A stretch of DNA of 64,000 bases from Paenibacillus nasutitermitis (GTDB taxonomy: Bacteria; Bacillota; Bacilli; Paenibacillales; Paenibacillaceae). This document shows positions 1-8,232 of the stretch, in pieces. How positions within the stretch are numbered: the stretch's first letter is position 1; each line of letters starts with the position of its first letter. The stretch covers positions 2,100,171-2,164,170 of the forward strand of contig NZ_BMHP01000001.1 of NCBI RefSeq assembly GCF_014641075.1, in the 5' to 3' direction. The position numbers and the translations under genes were made by a program. The notes under the pieces were generated by a model. That model searched no databases, was not told the DNA's origin, and worked only from the letters and a program-made list of their open reading frames with translations.

Positions 1-624
1 GCGCTGGATCTCTTTTCTTCATTTTACGATAAGGCCACGAAAAAAGATTATGTAATAGAATTGCTTGGCTTAAACGAAAAGCTGAACGTAAAGTTCGATG
101 ACCTGTCCGGCGGATGGAAACAGCGGGTAACTCTTGCTTTAGCCACCCTCCATGAGCCTGAAATCTTATTTCTTGATGAGCCGAGTATGGGGCTTGATCC
201 CTCAGCAAGGCGGGAAATGTGGTCATTGATCCGACTGTTAAGGGACCGTGGAAGTACCATTGTGGTAACCACGCATTATATGGAAGAAGCGGAGCAGCTG
301 TGCGACAGGGTGGCGATGATTTACGGCGGCCAATTAAAAGCTTTAAACTCCCCTCGAGGATTATTAAATGAAGGTGATGCTGACTGTCTGGCCTTTATCA
401 GTGAAGGACTTAACTCCGAATATTTAAGCTCGCTTCCCGGCGTGGAGCGCGTTGAAAAGAATCAAGAAGAATTTAGAGTGTTTTGTGATGACCAACAGAC
501 AACGGCTTATCACATTTTCAGTTACTGCCATGAAAAAGGCATCTCATTGTCCAGCTTCAGGTTTGAGAAAGGCTCGCTCGATGATTTATTTGTCCAGTAC
601 CTAGAAAAGGAGAAGATCGGATGA
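1..624 (+). CDS. ABC exporter ATP-binding protein (5' truncated by window)
   Basis: This is the C-terminal 207 residues of an ATPase that drives an ABC-2 type exporter. The reading frame is open from base 1, so the Walker A part lies outside the window. Visible are the signature motif LSGGWKQR (visible residues 35-42), Walker B with ILFLDEP, the D-loop, and the switch histidine in TTHYMEE. The usual glutamine of the LSGGQ signature is a tryptophan here. The C-terminal part resembles DrrA/YbhF-type exporter ATPases used for drugs or lipids. The stop overlaps the start of the permease gene (ATGA), so the two are translationally coupled. The substrate cannot be told from sequence. Confidence 0.93.
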   Translation, partial: ALDLFSSFYDKATKKDYVIELLGLNEKLNVKFDDLSGGWKQRVTLALATLHEPEILFLDEPSMGLDPSARREMWSLIRLLRDRGSTIVVTTHYMEEAEQLCDRVAMIYGGQLKALNSPRGLLNEGDADCLAFISEGLNSEYLSSLPGVERVEKNQEEFRVFCDDQQTTAYHIFSYCHEKGISLSSFRFEKGSLDDLFVQYLEKEKIG

Positions 625-1361
625 AGGCAATCGTAAAACTCGCCAGCATAGAAACGAAAATGTTCTTTAGAGACCGTTTAAGCATGTTTTGGACGTTCCT
701 CTTTCCAGTTGTGATGATTGGGCTGTTTGGATCCATGTTTGTAGGAGATAACATGAGCCAAAAGGCTTTCGCGGAATATTTTGTTCCTTCGTGGATTGGC
801 GTCAATATCGTAACCACTTCCTTTTTTACACTGGGAACTGTTTTAACCAATTACCGGGAAACGGGCGTATTGAGAAGATATCAATCAACACCGCTCCAGC
901 CATGGAAAATCCTCGCCGCTCATACCTTTCAAGGGACCGTCATTTTTGCTATATCCGCCATGCTTCTAATGGTTTTTGGTATGCTTTTCTATGATTTAAC
1001 CCTGCCGGCCTATATCGGAAGCACCCTGCTTTCATTGCTTATTAGCATCCTGGCCTTTTTCCCGTTTGCTTTATTTCTGACTTCCTTAGCAAAAAACACT
1101 CAGGCTGCTGCCGCAATCAGTTCGTTATTTCTAAATCTGATGCTGTTCCTGTCAGGTGCGACATTTCCGCTGGAGATGTTGCCGACGGTTCTTCAGTATG
1201 CAGCGAAAATCCTCCCGCTCTATTATGTCATTCAGTTGCTGCGGGGGACGTGGACAGAAGCGCCAATTACGGAATATGGCTTTGAAGCTGCTGTTTTGAT
1301 TGGCATTGCGATTGTATCTGTTGTGCTTGCTACACGGTTTTTCCGGTGGAGCGGGAAGTAG
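621..1361 (+). CDS. ABC-2 type exporter permease
   Basis: This 246-residue membrane protein belongs to the ABC-2 (DrrB/YadH-like) permease family and forms the channel for the ATPase encoded just upstream. About six hydrophobic segments are visible, starting near residues 20-40 after a short cytoplasmic N-terminus (KLASIETKMFFRDR). The family feature of a conserved region near the fourth and fifth segments (FLSGATFPLEMLP, then LPLYYVIQLLRG) is present. The start overlaps the upstream stop by four bases. A terminator follows at 1411. It probably exports a drug, lipid or peptide; the exact substrate is unknown. Confidence 0.92.
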   Translation: MKAIVKLASIETKMFFRDRLSMFWTFLFPVVMIGLFGSMFVGDNMSQKAFAEYFVPSWIGVNIVTTSFFTLGTVLTNYRETGVLRRYQSTPLQPWKILAAHTFQGTVIFAISAMLLMVFGMLFYDLTLPAYIGSTLLSLLISILAFFPFALFLTSLAKNTQAAAAISSLFLNLMLFLSGATFPLEMLPTVLQYAAKILPLYYVIQLLRGTWTEAPITEYGFEAAVLIGIAIVSVVLATRFFRWSGK

Positions 1362-1410
1362 GAATATTATAAGGAGTTTCGCGATTGTTTGTGAGAAGAA
1401 ACACGAAAAA

Positions 1411-1445
1411 AGCTCGCTCGATACGAGCGGGCTTGGGTTTTCAAA
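1411..1445 (+). terminator. Rho-independent terminator after the ABC exporter
   Basis: A 10-bp stem with one G-U pair (AGCTCGCTCG / CGAGCGGGCT) around an ATA loop is followed by a T-rich run. An A-run precedes it, so it may also serve the convergent gene on the minus strand. Confidence 0.75.
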
Positions 1446-1472
1446 TAAGGCTATACTGTGGCTTGAGATTGA

Positions 1473-2006
1473 TCACAATGTGAAAGCAGCAGGAAATTGC
1501 ATAATAATGCCTCTAGTCATTACATCTGCCATTTCTAGCGCTTGTTTTTGAATTTGGTCACTAACAGCTACATTTTGGACGAAATCACCCGATAATCGTG
1601 ACGATACTTCTTTGGTCAATAGATCCAAGTGTTCATGCATCATGTTCCGCCATTCGTTTTCATTCCAATAAGGATTTATTTTTGCCAGAAATCCAGCTAT
1701 TTCATCTGCATTTGCATACCATCGTCTTTGTGCATCAGCCGCGGCGCTAGTGTTACCGGCTTGTAAAGCTTTAACCAATTCAACAGCGATGGTTAGATGT
1801 GCTGTTAACAACTGGGCAAATGTATTGGCGATATCCGCTCCGTAAAAGGGCTTAAGCGCAGATGCGAAATCAGTTGGGTTTCGCAAAAGTCTGTTTACCG
1901 TCGGTACCTCATCCGGAAGTCGACCAACGATACTATTTACAGCTAATCTCGTCCAATATACATGCTGTTCCCACAGTGAGCGCAAATCTTGATTCAACTT
2001 CAACAT
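1473..2006 (-). CDS. Conserved small alpha-helical protein, function unknown
   Basis: This protein of about 177 residues is predicted to be soluble and mostly helical, beginning MLKLNQDLRSLWEQHVYWTR. It has no signal peptide or membrane segment and no catalytic motif that I recognise. I recall similar proteins from Paenibacillus and Bacillus that carry only unspecific annotations, so I give it no function. The frame stays open upstream to 2153 but that extension is not protein-like. An in-frame TTG at 2012 has an AGGTG box seven bases upstream and may be the true start instead of the ATG at 2006. It is convergent with the exporter operon. Confidence 0.7.
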   Translation of the reverse strand: MLKLNQDLRSLWEQHVYWTRLAVNSIVGRLPDEVPTVNRLLRNPTDFASALKPFYGADIANTFAQLLTAHLTIAVELVKALQAGNTSAAADAQRRWYANADEIAGFLAKINPYWNENEWRNMMHEHLDLLTKEVSSRLSGDFVQNVAVSDQIQKQALEMADVMTRGIIMQFPAAFTL

Positions 2007-2382
2007 GGACAATGTCAAACACCTATCATGACTTTGTCTGTAAGGCGAAAACAGATTTCCAGGATAACTATAATACACTTGAAACACACCACCCCAGCCC
2101 AATTTACGACAGTATATGGGGGAGGGTGTTACATGTGTGCCTGACTTACACATAATTCTATCAGGCTATAATCTTTGAATTGATCTCTCTATGCCATAGC
2201 TGTTCAGTGATCCGACTGCTGAACGTGCCGACAGTGCGATGAATGTAATCACCGGGTGTCCCGCTGCCTGAAATCATGAAGAGACTCGCACCAGTGATAA
2301 AGAGATAAGGTTAACAACGGAACTATACAAAACTTTCGGATGTAACGTTACCCCTTTGGGGGAGAGCAGCTTAAACTCGCGA

Positions 2383-2430
2383 TTGACAAATGGAAAGTGT
2401 TGGCATAAAATAATGTCAGTAAGAACTGAC
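2383..2430 (+). promoter_or_regulatory. tetR-1 promoter with overlapping operator
   Basis: TTGACA at 2383-2388 and TAAAAT at 2406-2411 are separated by 17 bp. Directly downstream, over the expected transcription start, lies the inverted repeat GTCAGT-AAGA-ACTGAC (2415-2430). A closely related repeat occurs before the next gene (3069-3080), so both are read as operators of the TetR protein encoded here. The 370 bp further upstream, back to 2013, hold no other gene that I can support. Confidence 0.75.
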
Positions 2431-2454
2431 AGTCATTATTATTGGAGAGGGATT

Positions 2455-3048
2455 ATGGACATGAAAACCGGAAAGCAAAATACAAGTACGCGGTTGTTGC
2501 AAGCCGCTATTAATCTCATCTCGGAAAGAGGCTACAATGGAGTAACTACAGAAGAGATCGCCACGGCAGCCGGTCTAAGTGAGAAGACCCTTTTTCGCTA
2601 TTTCGGCACTAAGCTGAATCTTCTTGAATCTTCCTTCGACCACTTTCATTACACTGAAGATATGAAAAAAGTGTTTCAGGAAGGTCTTGTTTGGGAACTT
2701 GAAGCAGACCTCCTCACAATATGCAGTGCATACCATGAAATCATGAACCGCGATCGAAAGTTGGTCATGATCAGTCTGAAAGAATCCGCTCTACTCCCAG
2801 ACTTTAAGAAACGAATGCATCAACATCCGCTACAGCTTTTAGAGGTTTTGAAGCAATATTTCATTGGCATGGGGGAACGGGGAAAGATCATTCGTACAGA
2901 TCCGGAGTTGCAGGCTTTTACCTTCATGATGACGCACTTTGGCGCGTTCATTAACGATTTGGATAGCGGTAAACATTATCCGAATATAAGGTTGGAACCC
3001 TTCATGCAAGAAAGCGTTCGAATATTCGCTAGGGCCTTGACCCCCTAG
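2455..3048 (+). CDS. TetR/AcrR family repressor (paralogue of the one at 32272)
   Basis: This 197-residue transcription regulator has an N-terminal helix-turn-helix (residues about 10-55, with EEIATAAGLSEKTLFRYFGTK) and a helical ligand-binding C-terminal domain. I chose the ATG at 2455 because GGAGAGG lies just upstream; the ATG at 2461 is an alternative. It is clearly paralogous to the TetR at 32272-32859: both share TLFR(Y/H)FGTK, the NRFHY/DHFHY region, YH(E/N)IMNR and the C-terminal RxFAxALxP. It probably represses itself and the SRPBCC gene downstream through the shared operator motif. The inducer is unknown. Confidence 0.9.
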   Translation: MDMKTGKQNTSTRLLQAAINLISERGYNGVTTEEIATAAGLSEKTLFRYFGTKLNLLESSFDHFHYTEDMKKVFQEGLVWELEADLLTICSAYHEIMNRDRKLVMISLKESALLPDFKKRMHQHPLQLLEVLKQYFIGMGERGKIIRTDPELQAFTFMMTHFGAFINDLDSGKHYPNIRLEPFMQESVRIFARALTP

Positions 3049-3068
3049 TTTTCACTGTGTCATTACTC

Positions 3069-3110
3069 CAGTAAGTACTGACAGACAAAAATCTTATTTA
3101 GGGGTATACT
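3069..3110 (+). promoter_or_regulatory. Operator and promoter before the SRPBCC gene
   Basis: The inverted repeat CAGTA-AG-TACTG (3069-3080) closely matches the repeat at the tetR-1 start. It abuts a possible promoter: CAGACA at 3082-3087 and TATACT at 3105-3110, spacer 17 bp. This suggests that the TetR protein controls the downstream gene as well as itself. Confidence 0.65.
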
Positions 3111-3174
3111 AGCGCTCACCTTAAATATGGGGAGACGCTTTTAACCAAATAAATTGATGGAGGAGAATACAGGA

Positions 3175-3678
3175 ATGGCGGAAAACAAAACGGAAAGCGA
3201 GTTGTTTATTACGCGCGTCTTCGATGCCCCTCGTGAAACAGTATTTAAGGCGTGGACAGAAGCTGATCGTTTGGCTCAATGGTGGGGCCCCCAAGGCTAT
3301 GCGTTAGAGGTGGAGAAGCTTGAACTATTTCCCGGCGGCCAGTTTCTCGGTTGCCAAAGATCCCCTGAAGGGCATGTCATGTGGGGCAAGTTCATGTACA
3401 AAGAAATCATCGCCCCGGAGAAGCTTGTTTTCATTCAGTCGTTTTCCGACGAAAAAGGCAATACCATCAGAGCTCCGTTTAGCGAAACCTGGCCGCTTGA
3501 AGTGAGCAATCATCTAACCTTTTCCGAAGAAGACGGCAAGACGACGCTTACGCTTAGCGGAGGTCCTTATCAAGCGTCGGAAGATGAACGTGCTGCTTAC
3601 GAAAGCATGCGGCCTCATATCCAGCAGGGACTTATGGGCACCTTGGATCAGCTTGATGCTTACTTGAAGCAGACTTAG
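3175..3678 (+). CDS. SRPBCC (AHSA1-like) domain protein
   Basis: This 167-residue protein has the START/SRPBCC fold of the AHSA1 (activator of Hsp90 ATPase homologue 1) group. The typical opening FITRVFDAPRETVFKAWTEA and the WWGP motif are visible, as is the C-terminal helix with LDQLDAYL. Such proteins bind small hydrophobic ligands; many have no known enzyme activity. The ATG at 3175 is chosen because GGAGGAG lies nine bases upstream; an earlier in-frame TTG/ATG pair at 3154/3157 lacks this. It is followed by a DUF1801 gene, and both probably belong to the TetR-controlled unit. Confidence 0.88.
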   Translation: MAENKTESELFITRVFDAPRETVFKAWTEADRLAQWWGPQGYALEVEKLELFPGGQFLGCQRSPEGHVMWGKFMYKEIIAPEKLVFIQSFSDEKGNTIRAPFSETWPLEVSNHLTFSEEDGKTTLTLSGGPYQASEDERAAYESMRPHIQQGLMGTLDQLDAYLKQT

Positions 3679-3717
3679 AGCTATAAACATACTCATTAAA
3701 AAGGGAGAGACGACTCT

Positions 3718-4065
3718 ATGAGCCACAATCAAGAAGTTACCTCATTTATTGAATGTCTTAACCAACCTTGGCAGATCGAAGTATGCAACCGGCTTCGCCA
3801 ATTGGTTCATCAATCGATTTCGGAAGCGGAAGAGCGTATGCAATACAAAAAACCTCACTTTTTGAAAAACGGTCAGTACGCTGCCGTGATTGCTCCATCC
3901 AAAGATTCGGTTGCTTTTATGATTATGAATGCGAAAGATCTTGAATTACCGAAAGGTCAATTCGAAGGTCCACCTGAGAGGAAATGGTTGAAAATTCGCG
4001 AAGGCCAATCCCCAGATTATGATTTATTATCCGAACTGCTTGTTAAAGCATCGAGCACACTTTAA
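3718..4065 (+). CDS. DUF1801 (YdhG-like) domain protein
   Basis: This 115-residue cytoplasmic protein resembles the DUF1801 family (YdhG-like). The N-terminal helix carries the usual pattern ending in AEERMQYKKPHFLKNGQYAAVIAPSKDSVAFMI, in which the family puts a W/Y-x-x-P-x-F stretch. A GGGAGAG box lies upstream. No catalytic function is known for the family. It lies 39 bases after the SRPBCC gene; DUF1801 and AHSA1 genes are often neighbours in this group of bacteria, which I state from general knowledge. Confidence 0.8.
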   Translation: MSHNQEVTSFIECLNQPWQIEVCNRLRQLVHQSISEAEERMQYKKPHFLKNGQYAAVIAPSKDSVAFMIMNAKDLELPKGQFEGPPERKWLKIREGQSPDYDLLSELLVKASSTL

Positions 4066-4102
4066 ATGCTCTGATGTCAGGGTGAAAAAGCCCGTCACTC
4101 GC

Positions 4103-4148
4103 AGAAAGCCTGTGCAAGCCGATAGAATCGGTGTTGCACAGGCTTTCT
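4103..4148. terminator. Long hairpin between convergent genes
   Basis: A perfect 15-bp stem (AGAAAGCCTGTGCAA and its complement at 4134-4148) contains a second nested stem CCGAT/ATCGG. It lies between the stop codons of two convergent genes, so it may stop transcription from both sides, although the T-run is short. Confidence 0.65.
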
Positions 4149-4154
4149 AACCAC

Positions 4155-6230
4155 TTATAGCATTTTCTGTATTCCCTCACATCGTATCGTCCATGTTCCA
4201 TCCTGAGGAAACCCGGGAGCGGTTGAATCAGGTCCTCCAATCCAGCCGCCAGCCATCATTGCAACGGCAGTCAGCAGGCCGCCATTTCCAGGTAAATAGA
4301 TCGGCAGTCCGCTGGTCTGATAGTTATGTCCGTTAAATAGATACGTATTTTTCGGCCGATCTATCATTAGAAGGTCTATGGCTAGCTTGCCTTCCCCAAG
4401 CCGTGCTGCAGTCATCGCCATCATTGGATAGTCCCAGCCCCAAGTATCGTCCCAATTCCAGCTGCGTATGACTTCGTGAAGCGTTCGCCTCATCGTTTCC
4501 GAATCCGTCATAAAGCCAGGCAAGACGCCAAGCGGAGCAAGCATCGTCGGATGGTCATCGATGCCGGATGAGCCGCTGAACGTATCTGGGACCGTTTCGG
4601 CTGCTACATATAGACCGTCGGATACAGGAAGCGGAGACAGATGTTCCAGCACTTGATCCCATTTGTCCACTCGAGCCAATCCGAGCCTTTCTCTCCAGCA
4701 GTTTGCCGTTGATAAACCGAATGCCCAGTATGCCAGCTCGAAGGTCGGGTTCATGGTAACCGCATGATCGAAGAGTTCCTGCGCCGGCGCGACCGGCGGA
4801 CCCAGGACATATCGCTTGCGTACGTCGTCCCATTCCGCGAAAGAGGCCATGAATTCCGCGCTTTGAAATACGATGTCGCGGTACCGTTCAAGCGTGCCGC
4901 TATCCTTTCGTATTTGATAAATAAGTTCAGCAAAGTATATAGGATGCGGCTGTTGCCAGATCAGAAACGGTTCGATATAGCAAGGAGCATTAATGCCTTC
5001 TTCCGTTACGCACTTTGGCCAGCGGGCCCCCTCATACCCTTGGGAGTATGCCAATTCTTTTGCTTGGGGAAGGATCTCAAGATACCAGCCCAGGTTATTC
5101 TCCAACATCAGGGGACGGTTCCATAACGCAAAATGAACGGAATGCCACCAATGCATCTCAAGATGAAATTTTCCAGCCCAACTATTCATTGTCAGACCCG
5201 TTTCCTGCGGAGGAAGCGAACCGGACGACTGCACGGCAGTCAAGTACTGTGAAAGCACGATCCGCCGTTCCAGCTCATGGGCTCGAATATCCTCGCTTTC
5301 GGCTAATTCTATAGCGGCTCCGTTATTCCAGAAGTGTTCCCAATGCTTCTTCGAGCCTGAATACACTTCTTCGAATTCGGGAAGAGGAGCGGTGTTTACT
5401 CCTTGAGAATAACGAATGACGAGCTCTACTTCTTCAGCATCAGAAGCCAGTAAAAACCGATGAGGGTCGGCAGGATCGAGCTCAAGTGTGCCCGCGGACC
5501 ATTGCACTGCAATCCAATGTTGGTCATGATCCAATGTTCTCTTTAGGCGAACTGAGCATTCGGTCGAGTCCATAATCTTGGTCCGGTGCGCATCCGCACG
5601 GTCCCAAACAGCGCCAGATCCCCCAAAGGATGCGCTCCCATAGGGGAAATGCAGGGCCAGTTTAAGTTGACCGGATAACAGGAGCCTGGATCTAACCCGT
5701 ATGGCAAGGATGTCTTCATCCTGATGGCAGCATGTCTCTACCAAGACGATTTCGTCTGACAAAGAGAAGCTGCTGAAGATCACGCCTGTCCATAGATCCA
5801 GTGTTTGATCGATATTCTGTATATTCTCCGGCGCCGCCGGGTTACCTGAAGGAAGAGACAGATGAAATTTGACCGCACCGAGATGCAGACGGTGAGGGTT
5901 CGTTCTCAACCATTTGTATTCCTCGCTGGTTTCATTGCGGGGAACATAGGGAAACCCGACAGGTCTGCCATTGAAAGTATGAAAGTATGTTTTTTGAAAT
6001 TTATCCGTCGCGTAGCCATTCGGGTTCGGTGAGGTATGCCAGCCCCAATTGGATAGATGGCCAAGCTCTACTCCGCCGTTCCCGTAAAGCATGGGGAATG
6101 TCTGCAGTCCCGTCGCATCAACGGTGAATGCATAATTCCCGTTGCCGACGGTTAAAGATGAGAAAGGGTCGAAGCCCTTGACGACAGGGTTGTGACGTCG
6201 TACCAGTGTTTCACGATTAATCGTTTGCAT
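4155..6230 (-). CDS. Glycosidase-like protein, six-hairpin type
   Basis: This 691-residue protein without a signal peptide looks like a cytoplasmic carbohydrate-active enzyme with an N-terminal beta-sandwich and a C-terminal (alpha/alpha)6 barrel, as in GH65/GH95-like glycosidases. Visible stretches typical of such barrels are WAGKFHLEMHWWHSVHFALW near residue 360, EGARWPKCV, and the C-terminal WNWDDTWGWDYPMMAMTA. I cannot fix the exact family or the catalytic residue. It is transcribed away from an importer operon, which fits a role in cleaving the imported oligosaccharide. A downstream gene at 61504 encodes another large protein of this general type. Confidence 0.75.
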   Translation of the reverse strand: MQTINRETLVRRHNPVVKGFDPFSSLTVGNGNYAFTVDATGLQTFPMLYGNGGVELGHLSNWGWHTSPNPNGYATDKFQKTYFHTFNGRPVGFPYVPRNETSEEYKWLRTNPHRLHLGAVKFHLSLPSGNPAAPENIQNIDQTLDLWTGVIFSSFSLSDEIVLVETCCHQDEDILAIRVRSRLLLSGQLKLALHFPYGSASFGGSGAVWDRADAHRTKIMDSTECSVRLKRTLDHDQHWIAVQWSAGTLELDPADPHRFLLASDAEEVELVIRYSQGVNTAPLPEFEEVYSGSKKHWEHFWNNGAAIELAESEDIRAHELERRIVLSQYLTAVQSSGSLPPQETGLTMNSWAGKFHLEMHWWHSVHFALWNRPLMLENNLGWYLEILPQAKELAYSQGYEGARWPKCVTEEGINAPCYIEPFLIWQQPHPIYFAELIYQIRKDSGTLERYRDIVFQSAEFMASFAEWDDVRKRYVLGPPVAPAQELFDHAVTMNPTFELAYWAFGLSTANCWRERLGLARVDKWDQVLEHLSPLPVSDGLYVAAETVPDTFSGSSGIDDHPTMLAPLGVLPGFMTDSETMRRTLHEVIRSWNWDDTWGWDYPMMAMTAARLGEGKLAIDLLMIDRPKNTYLFNGHNYQTSGLPIYLPGNGGLLTAVAMMAGGWIGGPDSTAPGFPQDGTWTIRCEGIQKML

Positions 6231-6264
6231 TCTTAAATCGAATCCCTTTCTAATATAATGTATT

Positions 6265-6445
6265 CGCTTACAACACTATACACTCGTGTGCAGAATTACT
6301 CAAAGGGTCTTTTTTAAGATTTTACTGGGTCATTTTTTAGTTCTAAGCCATCAAAAAGTAGAACCCTAAATTTGCCCTAGTAAATACCCAAATCTGCCTG
6401 TTTGATTTGTAAGCGTTCTATTATATCTTATTGTAAGCGCACCAA
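6265..6445. promoter_or_regulatory. Divergent control region with three TTGTAAGCG repeats
   Basis: The sequence TTGTAAGCG occurs at 6407-6415 and 6431-6439 on the plus strand and as its complement at 6265-6273, between the glycosidase gene and the importer operon. Two copies, extended to TGTAAGCGTTCTAT and TGTAAGCGCACCAA, are close to the CcpA cre consensus (TGNAANCGNWNNCA) with one or two mismatches. They could instead be binding sites for the AraC-type response regulator of this locus. Confidence 0.5.
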
Positions 6446-6501
6446 TTTCTTTAATCGCTTCGAGTGTATGCGCTACAAAATCATTGCTAGGGGGATCAAG
6501 T

Positions 6502-8118
6502 ATGTTCGGAAGAAAAAGACTCATCATCTTGACGATGACTACCGTGTTATTGGCCAGCCTCATTGCCGGCTGCTCTTCGAACGAAACAAAGAATGGTCAG
6601 CCGTCAAATGCTGAGCCAAATTCGGGAGCACCCGCGGAAACGGCTAACCAGGAACCGATCGAAAATGAAATCGTCGACATCGAATTTTGGATCGGGAACA
6701 CTGGCTTCAAAGGCATTGACAAAGGCAGTCCCGAGTACAATCTTTTAGCCGAGCAGACCGGGGTTGGCATTATCACTCCGTATGTCGAATGGAACGGAGG
6801 GACGGACTACCTGAATGCGTTAAACGTGAAAATCGCGTCAGGCGAGATACCTAACCTCTTTGCGCCCTGGAACGGCAATGAAGCGGAGCTCGCAAAAAAC
6901 GGCGCACTTGCCGATCTGACAGACCTCTTGCCAAAATATGCACCGAACCTATGGAAGCTGATCCCGGAAAGCGCGTGGAACATCGTTAAAGCGAACGATC
7001 CGACAGGTAAAGGGCGCATCTATTGGGTACCTGGCGTGAATACGTACGAAAAAACGACTGGCTTGATTCGCAAAGATTGGTTGGACAAACTAGGCTTGCC
7101 GATGCCAAAGACGCAAGAGGAATATGTCAATGTTCTGAAGGCATTCAAGGAGAAGGACCCGAATGGCAACGGCAAAGCGGACGAAATCCCGACTGGCGGC
7201 CGGGCTGAAGCCCGCTGGATGGACCATCTATTCGACATGTACGGCGTCGCGATCAGCGAAGGCTATCCGGAATGGGACGTCTACGAAGGGGAACTGACAT
7301 ACTCCGCGGTTACGCCAAACATGAAGGACGCACTCGCCTTTATCTCCAAGCTATACAAAGAAAAGCTGTTGGACCAAGAAACGTTCTTGAACGATAAAGC
7401 GGCTTGGGACGGCAAAATCGATGCTGGTTTGGTAGGAAACTACTATCACTGGGGACAGGCAAGCTTCGAGCACACGAGTAAAATCGAACAAGCGACAGGC
7501 GTAAAAGCCGACTATTCCGTTCTTCCCGTCATCGAAGCGCCTGGGTATGAAGGCAAAGGATTTATTACCACGAAACAAGTCGGTTTGCCACAGTATGTGG
7601 TCAGTGCCAAACAAGACGAAAAGCAACTCATGGCGAGCTTGAAATTCCTCAACGCACTTGCGGATCAATCGAAGTGGTTCGATCTGTACATGGGTGTTGA
7701 AGGAATGCACCACCAAGTCGTGGACGGCAAGAAAGTTCTTTTGCCCGAAGACAAGAGCACGCAGCAACTCAAGGGAGCGAACGTGTGGGACCAATTTGGC
7801 ACGACGGACTTCCAGGAACGACTGCTGCTCGATAACGCAACACCTGAAAATAAATGGCAATATGAACAAAGCATCCGCAATATGAAGGAACTTCAGCCGT
7901 TCGTCAAAGTCATTGGGGGCAACGGATTGCCAGCAAGTGTATATGACGACTATCCCGATATCAAGAATCGCACGCTTTGGAATGAATACGCAACGAAAAT
8001 CATTATCGGTACGTATCCGATCGAGAAGTTCGACGAGTTCGTCGAGAAGTGGAACAAATCAGGCGGCGAAGAAGTCACGAAGAAAGCCAGAGAGTGGTAT
8101 GCGAAGGTCGGGAAATAA
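6502..8118 (+). CDS. Sugar ABC transporter solute-binding lipoprotein (LplA type)
   Basis: This 538-residue extracellular lipoprotein captures an oligosaccharide for an ABC importer. The signal peptide is short and basic (MFGRKRLIILT), and the lipobox LIAGC puts the lipid-bearing cysteine near residue 24. A linker rich in N, P, A and E follows, then the family 1 solute-binding fold with the LplA-like DPNGNGKADEIPTGG stretch, which resembles a calcium-binding loop. The ATG at 6502 has GGGGGAT upstream. Two permease genes follow, with a hairpin between them and this gene. No ATPase is encoded here; a shared MsmX-like ATPase elsewhere is likely. The substrate is unknown. Confidence 0.92.
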   Translation: MFGRKRLIILTMTTVLLASLIAGCSSNETKNGQPSNAEPNSGAPAETANQEPIENEIVDIEFWIGNTGFKGIDKGSPEYNLLAEQTGVGIITPYVEWNGGTDYLNALNVKIASGEIPNLFAPWNGNEAELAKNGALADLTDLLPKYAPNLWKLIPESAWNIVKANDPTGKGRIYWVPGVNTYEKTTGLIRKDWLDKLGLPMPKTQEEYVNVLKAFKEKDPNGNGKADEIPTGGRAEARWMDHLFDMYGVAISEGYPEWDVYEGELTYSAVTPNMKDALAFISKLYKEKLLDQETFLNDKAAWDGKIDAGLVGNYYHWGQASFEHTSKIEQATGVKADYSVLPVIEAPGYEGKGFITTKQVGLPQYVVSAKQDEKQLMASLKFLNALADQSKWFDLYMGVEGMHHQVVDGKKVLLPEDKSTQQLKGANVWDQFGTTDFQERLLLDNATPENKWQYEQSIRNMKELQPFVKVIGGNGLPASVYDDYPDIKNRTLWNEYATKIIIGTYPIEKFDEFVEKWNKSGGEEVTKKAREWYAKVGK

Positions 8119-8152
8119 TTCCTGCTGTTGGTAGCTCGACATGAAGAAAGGA

Positions 8153-8187
8153 GGGCAGCCTGCTCCGCTCGGGCTGCCCTTCTTGTT
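8153..8187 (+). terminator. Attenuating hairpin between binding protein and permease
   Basis: The stem GGGCAGCC / GGCTGCCC with a 10-base loop is followed by a T-rich run. This position is typical for partial termination that lets more binding protein than permease be made. Confidence 0.7.
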
Positions 8188-8232
8188 ACTCCAACATGAT
8201 CTGTCAAAAATTAAGGGGTGAGGAATATCTTT

